A stretch of DNA of 43,679 nt, taken from positions 1-43,679 of the forward strand of contig JBBRAW010000016.1 in NCBI GenBank assembly GCA_038206385.1. Reading direction: 5' to 3'. Origin of the DNA: JANXSD01 sp038206385 (GTDB lineage: Bacteria > Bacteroidota > Bacteroidia > AKYH767-A > OLB10). The notes beneath the pieces were generated by a model. That model had not been told where the DNA came from. It searched no databases and worked only from the letters and a program-made list of their open reading frames with translations. This document shows, piece by piece, positions 8,131 through 17,364 of the stretch. The position numbers and the translations under genes were made by a program. The number at the start of each line of letters is the position of its first letter. Position 1 is the first letter of the stretch.

Positions 8131-10796
8131 ATGAGAAGAAAATTTACAAATTTTTAAATGCATCTATAATCTGTTTATTTTTTTCTTTTGCAGGATCGAT
8201 GACAATTTGTTTTGGTCAAATTAAATTGGAATGGTATATTAGACCTGATATGAAAAGTGTTCAGGGATATAACGTTTTCAATAATTGTCATCTATTAAAA
8301 CAGAAGGAAATAATAGTTAATGGAGATTTAGGAGGCCGCTTTTCTTTTAATTCGATTTTTGATACAACAAGCGCAAGTCCCTTTTTAGCTGAATTTGATG
8401 CAACTTATAATTTAAAACTACTTAAGCGATTCAATTATAGTACGGGTTCAGATACAATTATAGAATCCGAAGTTGATACTAATGATAATTTTTATGGCAA
8501 TATTTTCTATCCAAGTGGAAATTGGAACTTTGATAATTCTAGCATACAGAATTTTAATTATACAACTTCAGATGGGATTTTTATAGCTTATGATAAAAAT
8601 TTTAATATAGTAAATCATATTGATTTTATAAATACTTCCTGTTATTGGCTTGGCTTTTATAATGGAATAAATCCAATGGTCAAAACACAATTTAATAATG
8701 ACAGCATTCATATTAAAATCTATTCTGCTTATTTCACATATTTAATAAGAGAGAAAAGTTTTCCAAATTCGTGGACAATAAAACATTTCCGGGAAACAAG
8801 TGATAAAAATTTTATCATGGACAGGCAAAGTGGTCTAGCTATTTATGACACATTATTGCAATTAAAAAATTCTATTTCTTTAAATGGAAATGTTTTATGG
8901 TATTCATCCTATTTGAGTAATCATTGCTATTTAAATGGAAGTTATAGCGGTACTCAATATTTAGTGAATGGAAATAATTTATCAGCAATGCAGGCAAGTG
9001 ACAATCATTTTATTGCATGCTTAGATAATAACCTAAATTTGAAATGGGTTAAAACTTATTATATTCAAAATTATTACGATGGCTTATATCCAATTCAAAG
9101 AGACAACCATGTATCCGTTGGAACGCCTCCTGTTTTTGCTATGTATGGATGATGTGCACTAGCAAGTACAAATTTTAATTTTGATTTATCAAAATATCCT
9201 AGTGCCATTTATCAGATTGACTCAACAGGCAATATTGACAATTTAGGTAGTAACCAATCCGGTTTAAATTCAATTGGTATTGCTTCAATATTAGATGATA
9301 ATACTCTAATCGCAAATGGCCAAATGAATAATACCTATTTGAATATTTCTTTTGATGAAATACCTTGGGTTAAAACAAATTTTAATATTTCAAATGATGC
9401 TGGAAGCCATTTCGCTTTATATAAATTTAAAGAAGTAAAAAAACATAGAATTGAAGGTAAGCTTATTGGAGATCTTAATCAAAATGCAATTTTCGACTCA
9501 ACGGATTTCCCAATTCCTTATCGCACAATCATGAATTTAATCGATTCCACATACACACTCTCTGATATAAATGGAAATTATTCAATAGTTGCAGATTCTG
9601 GGCTATATAAAGTCAAAACAACATTTATAACAAATTACTTTGGAAGCACTCCTTCATATTATAGTTCAATTATTCCTGCTTCTTTAGCTGCAGATATAGG
9701 AAAAAACTTTTTCTTTTTTCCTGAAAACCAATTCACTGATTTAAACGCGCAAATTAATACGCCTTTAAATTCAAGAGTACAATCTCCATTAGCTATTTAT
9801 CTATCCGTAACAAATAATGGAACAGTTCCTTCTCTTGCTCATTGCAAATTTTCATGCAATTCGTCAGCCTGGAATTTTGTCAACTCTTCATATCCTGCGG
9901 CAATTTTCAACACAGATTCACTAACCTGGAATTTTCCTCTAGTTAATCCTTTTCAAACAATAACCATTGAGCTAATCATTGAGCCAAACGCTTCACTGAA
10001 TATCGGAGATAGTTTAAATTTTTATTTTAATGTTAGTCCTTCTCCCAATATTGATTTTAATCTAGCAGATAACCGCGATTCTCAAGTCACCTATATTACA
10101 GGAAGCTTTGATCCAAATTATAAAAAATCAAACAAACCTGATTATATAGATATCTCAACTGTTGATTCTAGTTTTGAATTTAATTATTCTATTAATTTTC
10201 AAAACACAGGAAATGATACTGCATATAAAGTTATTTTAATAGATACGTTAGATGCTAATTTAGATTTATTGACATTACGTGATTTCAAAAGTTCGCATGA
10301 TTTTACTTCACAGTTGCTTTACAATAAAATTTTGAAAATTACTTTTGACAATATAATGCTTCCGGATTCCGCAGCTAATTTTGCAGCTAGTAATGGATTC
10401 TTTTCTTATAAAATTAAACCGAAGAAACCAATTGTATTGCAAGAAAATATCCTGAATCGTGCAAGTATTTTCTTTGATTACAATAAACCTGTTTTAACAA
10501 ACTATACTTCCACTCAGATTATAAATAACGTTGGGATTAAAGAAATAAGTTCAGGTCTAAACTTTAATCTTTACCCAAATCCTGCAAACGATTTTATAAC
10601 ACTGGAATTAAATAATATAAATCAACATTATCAATATTACATCTCCGATCAAATAGGAAAAAGAATTAGTTCGGTTACTTCAATCAAAGATTATAAAACG
10701 AAAATTAATGTTTCACTATTGCACCAAGGAATGTATTTTATCACTTTACTTACTACTGATGGGAATAAAGTGACTAAGAAATTTGTGAAGTATTGA
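8131..10796 (+). pseudogene. T9SS-sorted surface protein, disrupted by a frameshift and a nonsense codon
   Basis: Two open frames (to 9152, and from 9324) are one gene: they share a frame, and the 57 codons between the TGA at 9150-9152 and the ATG at 9324 are open. TGA replaces what could be a Trp codon (TGG) in AMYG-*-CALAS. The natural ATG at 8131 is out of frame with the body; adding one A to the A-run at 8139-8142 yields MRRKIYKFLNASIICLFFSF, an ideal signal peptide. Without that, the frame can only begin at a TTG at 8061. The body includes a carboxypeptidase-regulatory-like segment (KLIGDLNQNAIFD), a domain around SFDPNYKKSNKPDYI common in Bacteroidota secreted proteins, and a C-terminal type A sorting domain (LYPNPANDFITLE to KFVKY). 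Function unknown; no catalytic motif seen. A sequencing error at either site is possible. Confidence 0.75.
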
Positions 10797-10855
10797 AAAT
10801 TATATGAATTTGATATTAAACAATTAATATAACATCACAAGAATTTAAAATAAAT

Positions 10856-10892
10856 AAAATCACGACAAGTAATTAATCTTGTCGTGATTTTT
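10856..10892. terminator. Bidirectional hairpin terminator
   Basis: A perfect 11-bp stem ATCACGACAAG/CTTGTCGTGAT with an 8-nt loop is flanked by A-run and T-run, so it can act on both strands. It sits between the convergent T9SS cargo pseudogene and the dienelactone hydrolase gene. Confidence 0.85.
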
Positions 10893-10991
10893 ACAACCTC
10901 AACCATTGGATAAGAGATATTTATTTTTCTAGAATTTTATTCCAACCAAAATTTTCACACAGATGTTTAATTCTGCATTCAACATTCTAAA

Positions 10992-11840
10992 TTATTTTCC
11001 AGGTGCTTTGTTTTCAAAATTCGCTTTGATAAATGCAATCGCTTTTAGATGCGCATCGTTTGCCGAAACTTTATCGTATTTGGGATTGCTTGGATTTGCA
11101 AAAGCGTGATCAGCTTCGTATTTATAAACAGTTAAAGACTTATTTAATTCCTTCATCTGGATATCGAACTTGGCAACAACTTCTTTATTGATCCATTGGT
11201 CCTTATTCGCAAAAATTCCCAATACAGGCGCTTGTAATTTTGAAAGTTTGTCTTTGTCGGTTTCAGGCATTCCGTAGTATATAACACATCCCACACACTG
11301 CGGACCAGCCATTAATGCAGCTTGCATACTCCAGCCTCCGCCAAAACACCATCCAATAGTTTGAAGCTTACCGAACTTTCCAGAATAATCAATAGCCGCA
11401 CTTATAATTGCACGTGCGCGATCCTCTTTCATCCCTTTCATAAATTTCGCCGCATCTTCTGGCGATGAAGCAACGTTTCCATCGTATAAATCCAAAGCTA
11501 TTACAGTGTATCCCGTTTCAGTATGCACTCTTTCTGCTTCTCGCTTTATATAATCATTCAATCCCCACCACTCGTGAAACATTAAAATCACCTTCCCTAG
11601 ACTTGCACCAGATTTAACTTCAAAGACCTTCGCTTCCTTTCCATCAGGGCACTTTATACTAACCATTTTACCAATGGTAGGAACGTAATCTAATGGTTCA
11701 GGAGCCAAATGAGAGGCCACAAAAATTGGGTCGTTACTCAAATTTGCAAATGCAGTTGATGATGATTTAGAACAACAAGAGTGCTGTGCATAAGCTTGAA
11801 CGCTCAGGAAGAAACTGATTAACAGAATAATTTTTTTCAT
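10992..11840 (-). CDS. Secreted dienelactone hydrolase family protein
   Basis: The 282-residue protein has an N-terminal signal peptide (MKKIILLISFFLSVQAYAQ) and an alpha/beta-hydrolase domain of the dienelactone hydrolase family. The nucleophile elbow is GWCFGGG (Cys nucleophile), with the acid in ANKDQW and the catalytic His in EADHAFANP. Dienelactone hydrolase opens lactone rings in chlorocatechol degradation, but many members are general esterases, and the exported location argues for the latter. The start at 11840 is preferred over 11858, because a TACATTTG -7 box at 11856-11863 overlaps the longer start. Several Cys residues follow the signal peptide (HSCCSK), which might bind metal. 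No pathway neighbours. Confidence 0.8.
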   Translation of the reverse strand: MKKIILLISFFLSVQAYAQHSCCSKSSSTAFANLSNDPIFVASHLAPEPLDYVPTIGKMVSIKCPDGKEAKVFEVKSGASLGKVILMFHEWWGLNDYIKREAERVHTETGYTVIALDLYDGNVASSPEDAAKFMKGMKEDRARAIISAAIDYSGKFGKLQTIGWCFGGGWSMQAALMAGPQCVGCVIYYGMPETDKDKLSKLQAPVLGIFANKDQWINKEVVAKFDIQMKELNKSLTVYKYEADHAFANPSNPKYDKVSANDAHLKAIAFIKANFENKAPGK

Positions 11841-11855
11841 GATGAATAATTTTTT

Positions 11856-11863
11856 CAAATGTA
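11856..11863 (-). promoter_or_regulatory. Candidate -7 box for the dienelactone hydrolase gene
   Basis: The minus strand reads TACATTTG, a perfect TAnnTTTG. No TTG is found at the usual -33 distance. It would give a very short leader before the ATG at 11840. Confidence 0.35.
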
Positions 11864-12085
11864 TTTTCTTTTTTTTGTTTTAACTATGAATCCTAACAGA
11901 TTTCAGCACGAAAAGTTAAAAGCAAAATTTCCTGACCACAACGTTTGGAATTTATAAAAATATTTGTGAGGCGAAAACTCTAAAACTGCAAATTACCTGC
12001 AATAATTCAATCATTCAGCGTTTGGAGTAAATTTTTAGTGATTTTTCCTTAATTTCGGCTACCTTTTACACACAAAACAAAAATT

Positions 12086-12499
12086 ATGAATTACTGGCTT
12101 ATCAAGTCAGAGCCTTTCAAATACTCGTGGGATCAATTTGAAAAGGATGGCGTTGCGCACTGGGATGGTGTTCGCAATTACGCTGCTCGAAATAATCTTC
12201 GCTCAATGAAAAAAGGCGATTTAGTATTATTTTATCATAGTAACGAAGGTCTTGAAATTGTTGGTATTGCCAAAGTAAGTAAAGAGCATTATCAAGATCC
12301 AACAACTGATAATGCTAATTGGCTTGCTGTAGATTTTAAGCCTTTCAAAAGATTAAAAAATTCAGTTACACTTAGTGAAGTTAAAGCCGACAAACAACTT
12401 TCCGAAATTCAACTAGTAAAATTAAGTAGACTATCTGTTGCTGTAATTAAACCTGAGGAGTTTGATAGAATACTCGAACTAAGTTCAAAAAAACATTGA
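12086..12499 (+). CDS. EVE domain-containing protein
   Basis: A complete 137-residue EVE domain (PUA-like fold), related to human thymocyte nuclear protein 1. It starts MNYWLIKSEPFKYSWDQF and continues with WDGVRNYAARNNLR, GDLVLFYHS and WLAVDFKPFKRL, all hallmark segments. EVE proteins are thought to bind modified bases in DNA or RNA; the biological role of stand-alone bacterial members is unclear. A TACCTTTT sequence 26 bp upstream is one mismatch from the -7 consensus. The TonB-dependent receptor starts 40 bp downstream with no terminator between, so this gene may lead that transcript. Confidence 0.9.
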   Translation: MNYWLIKSEPFKYSWDQFEKDGVAHWDGVRNYAARNNLRSMKKGDLVLFYHSNEGLEIVGIAKVSKEHYQDPTTDNANWLAVDFKPFKRLKNSVTLSEVKADKQLSEIQLVKLSRLSVAVIKPEEFDRILELSSKKH

Positions 12500-12539
12500 T
12501 TACAAATTATCATCTTGATTATTATTGACGAAATATTTT

Positions 12540-14852
12540 ATGCATAAACCATTACTATTTATTATTATTTCTCTTTCTATTTCATTTTCGCTTTATTCAC
12601 AGACTCCACTTACAACTGGAAGTGTTCATGGATTTGTTTATGAAAAAGAGTCGGGTGAACCAGCAGTATTTACAACCGTTTATTTAAAAGGAACAAAGTT
12701 TGGAACATCGTCAGATGTAAATGGGTTTTACACTATCTCTAGAATTCCTCCAGGCACTTATTTGTTAAGTGTTACTACTGTTGGATATGACACATTACAA
12801 TCAGAAATTGTAATTAATGCGGATCAGGTTCTTAGTAAACAAGTATATCTTAAAAAGTCCATTATTAATTTAAAAACAATTGAAATTTCTGCAGAGAAAG
12901 ATGCTCAAAGAAGTGAAGTAAGAACATCTGTTACTAAAATTACACCTAAGGATATTAAATCAGTTCCTGCAATTGGTGGCGAACCGGATCTTGCGCAATA
13001 TTTACAAGTTTTACCTGGAGTAGTTTTTAGTGGAGATCAAGGAGGGCAACTTTATATTAGAGGTGGAACACCAGTAATGAATAAAGTTTTATTGGATGGA
13101 ATGATCATTTATAATCCTTTTCATTCAATAGGATTATTTTCTGTTTTTGATACGGATGTAATTCGTAATGCCGATGTTTATACTGGAGGATTTAGTGCAG
13201 AATATGGAGATCGTATTGGATCGGTAATGGATATTACTACGCGTGATGGAAACAAAAAACGCTATTCAGGAAAAATTTCAGCAAGTACTTTTGATGCAAA
13301 AGTTTTGCTAGAAGGCCCAATTATTAAGCAAAAATCAGAAGGTAAAGGAAGCTCTTCTTTCGTTGTATCTTATAAAAATTCTTATCTTGATCAGTCATCA
13401 AAAACGCTGTATAAAAATGCAAGTCAAGATGGATTGCCCTATAGTTTTAAAGATCTTTATGGAAAAATTTCTTTTAATGGTCAGAATGGTAGTAAGCTAA
13501 ATTTATTTGGCTTTAACTTTAAAGATGATGCAAATTATCGCAACATTGCAAAGATAGATTGGTTATCAAAGGGCTTCGGAGCAAACTTTATTCTTGTACC
13601 AGGAGGATCATCAACATTGATTGATGGTGTATTTGCTTTTTCACAATATTCGATCTCACAGAAGGAAGCGAATGATGCACCACGTACAAGTGATGTGAAT
13701 GGATTTAACATGGATATGAATTTTACGAATTTCATTAACCGCGATGAATTTAAATATGGATTTGAAGTAGAAGGATTTAGTACAGCTTATGCTGCTTCTA
13801 CAATTACTGGCTTGAAGAATGAACAGATTGAAAACACAACAGAGTTTGGCGCATTTTTCAAGTATAGAATTACTAGAGATAAAATTGTTATTGACCCCAG
13901 TTTACGTTTACAATATTATGCATCACTCGCTGAATTTTCTCCTGAACCTCGCTTAGGTATTAAGTGGAATGTAAATGATAAATTACGATTTAAATTTGGC
14001 GCTGGAATGTATTCGCAAAATTTAATTGCGACGAGTTCAGATCGCGATGTTGTAAATTTATTTTATGGATTTATTTCAGGACCTGATGAATTACCTAAAG
14101 AATTTAATGGAAAATCTGTTAACTCGAAACTTCAAAAGGCAAGAGATATAGTTATTGGTACAGAAATAGATTTATTACCACACCTCGACTTAAATGTTGA
14201 GGCTTATTATAAAAAATTCACGCAACTAACGAATATAAATCGAGATAAAATTTATCCAGATAATGGTGAATACGATAATCAACCTGACTACCTTGTTAAA
14301 TCATATATAGTAGAAACAGGTGATGCAAAAGGTGCTGATTTTGTATTGAAATATGAATTGAAGAGGATTTATTTCTGGGCGGTATATTCACTTGGATATG
14401 TGAATCGCTATGATGGAATCAGAACGTATACTCCACATTTCGACCGACGACACAATATAAATTTAGTTGGTTCATACACGTTAGGGAAAAAATTGGATTG
14501 GGTTATAAATGCGAGATGGAATTACGGGTCTGGATTTCCTTTTACTAAAACTGCTGGATTTTACGAGTACCTTAATTTTGCTAACGGATTATATACAAAT
14601 GTATCACAAGATAATGGCTATTTAGGTATTGCGTATGGTGATTTGAACCAAGGACGATTACCAGATTACCACAGACTCGATATCAGTTTGAAAAAGACAT
14701 TCGCCGTCGGCAAGAATTCGAATTTTGAAATCAATGCCAGTATTATCAATGTGTATAATCGACAAAATATTTTCTATTTCGATAGAGTGCGCTTTAAACG
14801 AGTAAACCAATTACCAACAATTTATTCTATCGGCGTAAATTTAACTTTCTAA
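12540..14852 (+). CDS. TonB-dependent receptor with carboxypeptidase-regulatory domain
   Basis: The 770-residue protein has a signal peptide (MHKPLLFIIISLSISFSLYSQ), an N-terminal carboxypeptidase-regulatory-like beta-sandwich (GSVHGFVYEKESGEPAVFTT, about residues 25-110), a plug domain around residues 130-235 (PDLAQYLQVLPGVVFSGD, LYIRGGTPVMNKVLLDGM) and a C-terminal outer-membrane beta-barrel ending in SIGVNLTF. It should import a TonB-energised substrate across the outer membrane. There is no SusD partner, so a polysaccharide-utilisation locus is not indicated; substrate unknown. The ATG at 12540 is preferred over an upstream TTG at 12525 because it gives a clean signal peptide. The glycosyltransferase gene begins 48 bp downstream, after an inverted repeat. 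Confidence 0.92.
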   Translation: MHKPLLFIIISLSISFSLYSQTPLTTGSVHGFVYEKESGEPAVFTTVYLKGTKFGTSSDVNGFYTISRIPPGTYLLSVTTVGYDTLQSEIVINADQVLSKQVYLKKSIINLKTIEISAEKDAQRSEVRTSVTKITPKDIKSVPAIGGEPDLAQYLQVLPGVVFSGDQGGQLYIRGGTPVMNKVLLDGMIIYNPFHSIGLFSVFDTDVIRNADVYTGGFSAEYGDRIGSVMDITTRDGNKKRYSGKISASTFDAKVLLEGPIIKQKSEGKGSSSFVVSYKNSYLDQSSKTLYKNASQDGLPYSFKDLYGKISFNGQNGSKLNLFGFNFKDDANYRNIAKIDWLSKGFGANFILVPGGSSTLIDGVFAFSQYSISQKEANDAPRTSDVNGFNMDMNFTNFINRDEFKYGFEVEGFSTAYAASTITGLKNEQIENTTEFGAFFKYRITRDKIVIDPSLRLQYYASLAEFSPEPRLGIKWNVNDKLRFKFGAGMYSQNLIATSSDRDVVNLFYGFISGPDELPKEFNGKSVNSKLQKARDIVIGTEIDLLPHLDLNVEAYYKKFTQLTNINRDKIYPDNGEYDNQPDYLVKSYIVETGDAKGADFVLKYELKRIYFWAVYSLGYVNRYDGIRTYTPHFDRRHNINLVGSYTLGKKLDWVINARWNYGSGFPFTKTAGFYEYLNFANGLYTNVSQDNGYLGIAYGDLNQGRLPDYHRLDISLKKTFAVGKNSNFEINASIINVYNRQNIFYFDRVRFKRVNQLPTIYSIGVNLTF

Positions 14853-14859
14853 TACACCG

Positions 14860-14900
14860 TTTATTGAAGTACCTTATTTATTTTAACATTCTTCAATAAA
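14860..14900 (+). promoter_or_regulatory. Inverted repeat abutting the glycosyltransferase start codon
   Basis: TTTATTGAAG (14860-14869) and CTTCAATAAA (14891-14900) are perfect 10-bp complements separated by 21 nt, and the second arm ends exactly at the ATG at 14901. In mRNA this would form a hairpin next to the initiation codon. There is no T-run, so it does not look like a terminator. It may control translation or be an operator; this is inference. Confidence 0.5.
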
Positions 14901-16322
14901 ATGATCGATACAAATACGGCTGCTCGCCCTACACAACAATTTTATTGGCTAAGTGTATTGCTATTTCTAAGCATAGCCCTTTTAGCTTGTAGGTTATTTG
15001 GTTTTAATGGACTTTATGGTCAGGATAGCCATGAATATCTAAGGTATGCGAAGGCAATAAAACTTTATCTTAATGGTGGTTCAGATGCTGGAAATTTTTT
15101 CTGGCCTGTTGTTTATCCATTTGTTGGTGCATTACTTTCATTTATAGTTCCAATAAAAATTAGCTTACAAGTGGTCAGTATTTTTTCTGCTGCTGTATGC
15201 TATGTTTATTTCGGTAAATCACTAAATCTATTGTATCCAGAAGGAACACAACGACAACGATTTGCATTTATTTGTTTATTATGCTCACCATTTTTTTTAC
15301 GCGCTTCGATTCTTGCTATGTCGGATATGCTCTGTTGCGCAATACTTTCTGCTTTTTATTTTCACATTATAAAAGCGGAAAAGTATCATAATAAAAATGC
15401 ACTTATCATTGCAGTGATACTTGCTATACTCGTTATTCAAGTACGATATGCTTCGATAATTTTATTACTTCCGATCATTCCAATACTTATTAAAAACATA
15501 CGCAAACATCACGAAATTTCTTTGACTATTTTAGCTGCAATTATACTATCCTTGTCTCCATCTTTTTTTCTTCGACCAGAAATTAATACTGGATTTTTGC
15601 ATCATCCATGGTTGACAAATTGGTCGCCAATGAATTTATTTAAACAAGATTTCAATAATTTAGATAGTACCTTACATTACACTTTTCCCAATGTTGTATA
15701 TGTTTTAGCACTCTTTGTGCATCCTGGATTCTGCTTCTTTCTACCTATAATGTGTTACTATTTGAGGAAAAAAATACCCGACATCTCTCCTTGGTGGTAT
15801 GCAAGTATTCTAGTTTATTTAATATTTCTTGGAGGAATTCCATTTCAAAATCTACGCTTTTTATTACTCGTATTTCCATTGATTCTTCTCATTATCTATC
15901 CTGGATTTGAACTGGCATTTTATCATTTAAAAAACAGGTCGGCACGGTTGTTTCTTTTAATAGGAATCTTCATTATTCAAGCAGGATTTGCTTATCGTGC
16001 AATTCGACCGTTCTATCGCTTCCAGCATGAAGAGATATCTATTTCTAAAACACTTAATGAATTACCAACCTCAACAGTTTATACTTTTGCAATAGATGGT
16101 GCATTGAGAAGCTATGAAGTAAAACATGAAATAATAAATATATGGTCGATGAAAGATGCGCCATTAACGAGTGGTAGTTTATTTTTATATAACCCGACAA
16201 GGTTTAAGGGTCAATTCAGAAATACACCACCAGGAATAATATACACAAATTTAATTCAACAAAATAAGTTGAACTATATAAAACCATTACAAAATGGATG
16301 GCAACTATACAAAATCAAATAA
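14901..16322 (+). CDS. Multi-pass membrane glycosyltransferase (GT39/ArnT-like)
   Basis: This 473-residue protein has about ten hydrophobic segments and, after the first, the loop GLYGQDSHEYLRYAKAIKLY, whose acidic residues sit where GT-C enzymes (protein mannosyltransferase/ArnT type) keep the catalytic Asp. The end (from about residue 400) is a soluble periplasmic-like tail. Such enzymes transfer a sugar from a polyprenyl-phosphate donor outside the cytoplasmic membrane. The next glycosyltransferase overlaps its 3' end by 29 bp and a flippase follows, so a role in building a surface glycan or glycoprotein is likely. Family membership is by topology and the loop motif only. Confidence 0.7.
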   Translation: MIDTNTAARPTQQFYWLSVLLFLSIALLACRLFGFNGLYGQDSHEYLRYAKAIKLYLNGGSDAGNFFWPVVYPFVGALLSFIVPIKISLQVVSIFSAAVCYVYFGKSLNLLYPEGTQRQRFAFICLLCSPFFLRASILAMSDMLCCAILSAFYFHIIKAEKYHNKNALIIAVILAILVIQVRYASIILLLPIIPILIKNIRKHHEISLTILAAIILSLSPSFFLRPEINTGFLHHPWLTNWSPMNLFKQDFNNLDSTLHYTFPNVVYVLALFVHPGFCFFLPIMCYYLRKKIPDISPWWYASILVYLIFLGGIPFQNLRFLLLVFPLILLIIYPGFELAFYHLKNRSARLFLLIGIFIIQAGFAYRAIRPFYRFQHEEISISKTLNELPTSTVYTFAIDGALRSYEVKHEIINIWSMKDAPLTSGSLFLYNPTRFKGQFRNTPPGIIYTNLIQQNKLNYIKPLQNGWQLYKIK

Positions 16323-17364
16323 ACATTTAGTACTAATTACACCTGGATTTCCAGATAATGAATCAGATGCGAACTGTTTGCCATGGCTTACAGGATACAT
16401 TCTCGCTCTCGCTAATGATATTGGCAATGAAAATATAACTGTTTTATCTTTGCAACATCCTTTTAAAGAAGGTTGGTATTCATGGAATAAAATTAAAGTA
16501 TATAGTGCTGGTGGGCAAAACAAAAAAGGAATTTACAGATTTTTTACATTTAGAAAAATAAAAACTGCATTTCAAAAAATAAGAAAACAACATCCTGATA
16601 TTGTAATTCATAGTTGCTGGTTAACTGCTACTGCTTATATCGGAAATCAATTTTCAAGCAAATATGGTTATCCACATATTGCGAGTATATTCGGACAAGA
16701 CGCATTACCAAGTAATAATTATTTATCCTTACTTAATAATACATCAACAAAAATAATTGCTAACTCAGCTTTCTCTGCGAATATTTATTCATCAAGTACA
16801 GGAAAAAAAGCAGATGCAGCCATTACGATTGGAATAAATCCAAATGTGTATAAGCCATCAAAACCAACTGAAACGCAATATGATTTAGTTAGTGTTGGAA
16901 ATTTATATGAATTAAAACAATATCATATTATCGTACGACTTGTAGAGCAATTAAAAATTAAATTCCCTAAACTAAATGCGGCCATAGCTGGTGATGGTCC
17001 AGATAAAGAGGCGCTACAATTAATGATTGATGAAAAAGGTTTGAATTCAAGTATACATTTAGTTGGAGCAATTCCTAATCCAGAAATTTTAAACTTCATT
17101 CGCAAAGGAAAAGTTTTTATACATCCTAGTCGTTATGAGGCATCATCACATGCAATGCTGGAAGCGAATTATGCTGGTTTACCTGTAGTATGTTCCAAGG
17201 TAGGATACTATCCAACTTCTGGTTATGTTTTTCAATGCGATGGATATTCTGCAATGCATGATAAAATTGTAGCTTTGCTGAGTACAAGACTTCGCCTCCC
17301 TCCTGCTGAAGTTCCAATGATTGATGAAACTATCCGCCGTTACAGAGAACTTTACCAATTCTAA
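16294..17364 (+). CDS. Glycosyltransferase family 4 (GT-B)
   Basis: The 356-residue cytoplasmic enzyme has the GT-B architecture. The N-terminal domain starts LVLITPGFPDNESDANC, and the C-terminal GT4 domain shows YDLVSVGNLYELKQYH, AAIAGDGPDKEALQ, IHLVGAIPNPEIL and the nucleotide-sugar site HPSRYEASSHAMLEANYAG, with the family's E(x7)E arrangement. It transfers a sugar from a nucleotide donor; donor and acceptor are unknown. It overlaps the previous gene by 29 bp and the following flippase gene by 41 bp, which indicates a single transcript and probable translational coupling. Confidence 0.9.
   Translation: MDGNYTKSNKHLVLITPGFPDNESDANCLPWLTGYILALANDIGNENITVLSLQHPFKEGWYSWNKIKVYSAGGQNKKGIYRFFTFRKIKTAFQKIRKQHPDIVIHSCWLTATAYIGNQFSSKYGYPHIASIFGQDALPSNNYLSLLNNTSTKIIANSAFSANIYSSSTGKKADAAITIGINPNVYKPSKPTETQYDLVSVGNLYELKQYHIIVRLVEQLKIKFPKLNAAIAGDGPDKEALQLMIDEKGLNSSIHLVGAIPNPEILNFIRKGKVFIHPSRYEASSHAMLEANYAGLPVVCSKVGYYPTSGYVFQCDGYSAMHDKIVALLSTRLRLPPAEVPMIDETIRRYRELYQF

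Noticed and set aside
9150..9152. TGA as selenocysteine or tryptophan codon
   Set aside because: Other genes here end in TGA, no selenocysteine context or SECIS-like hairpin was seen directly after it, and the gene has a second lesion near its start.
9324..10796. Second open frame as an independent gene
   Set aside because: It shares the frame of the preceding open frame, the 57 codons between are open, and it has no signal peptide of its own although it ends in a T9SS sorting domain.
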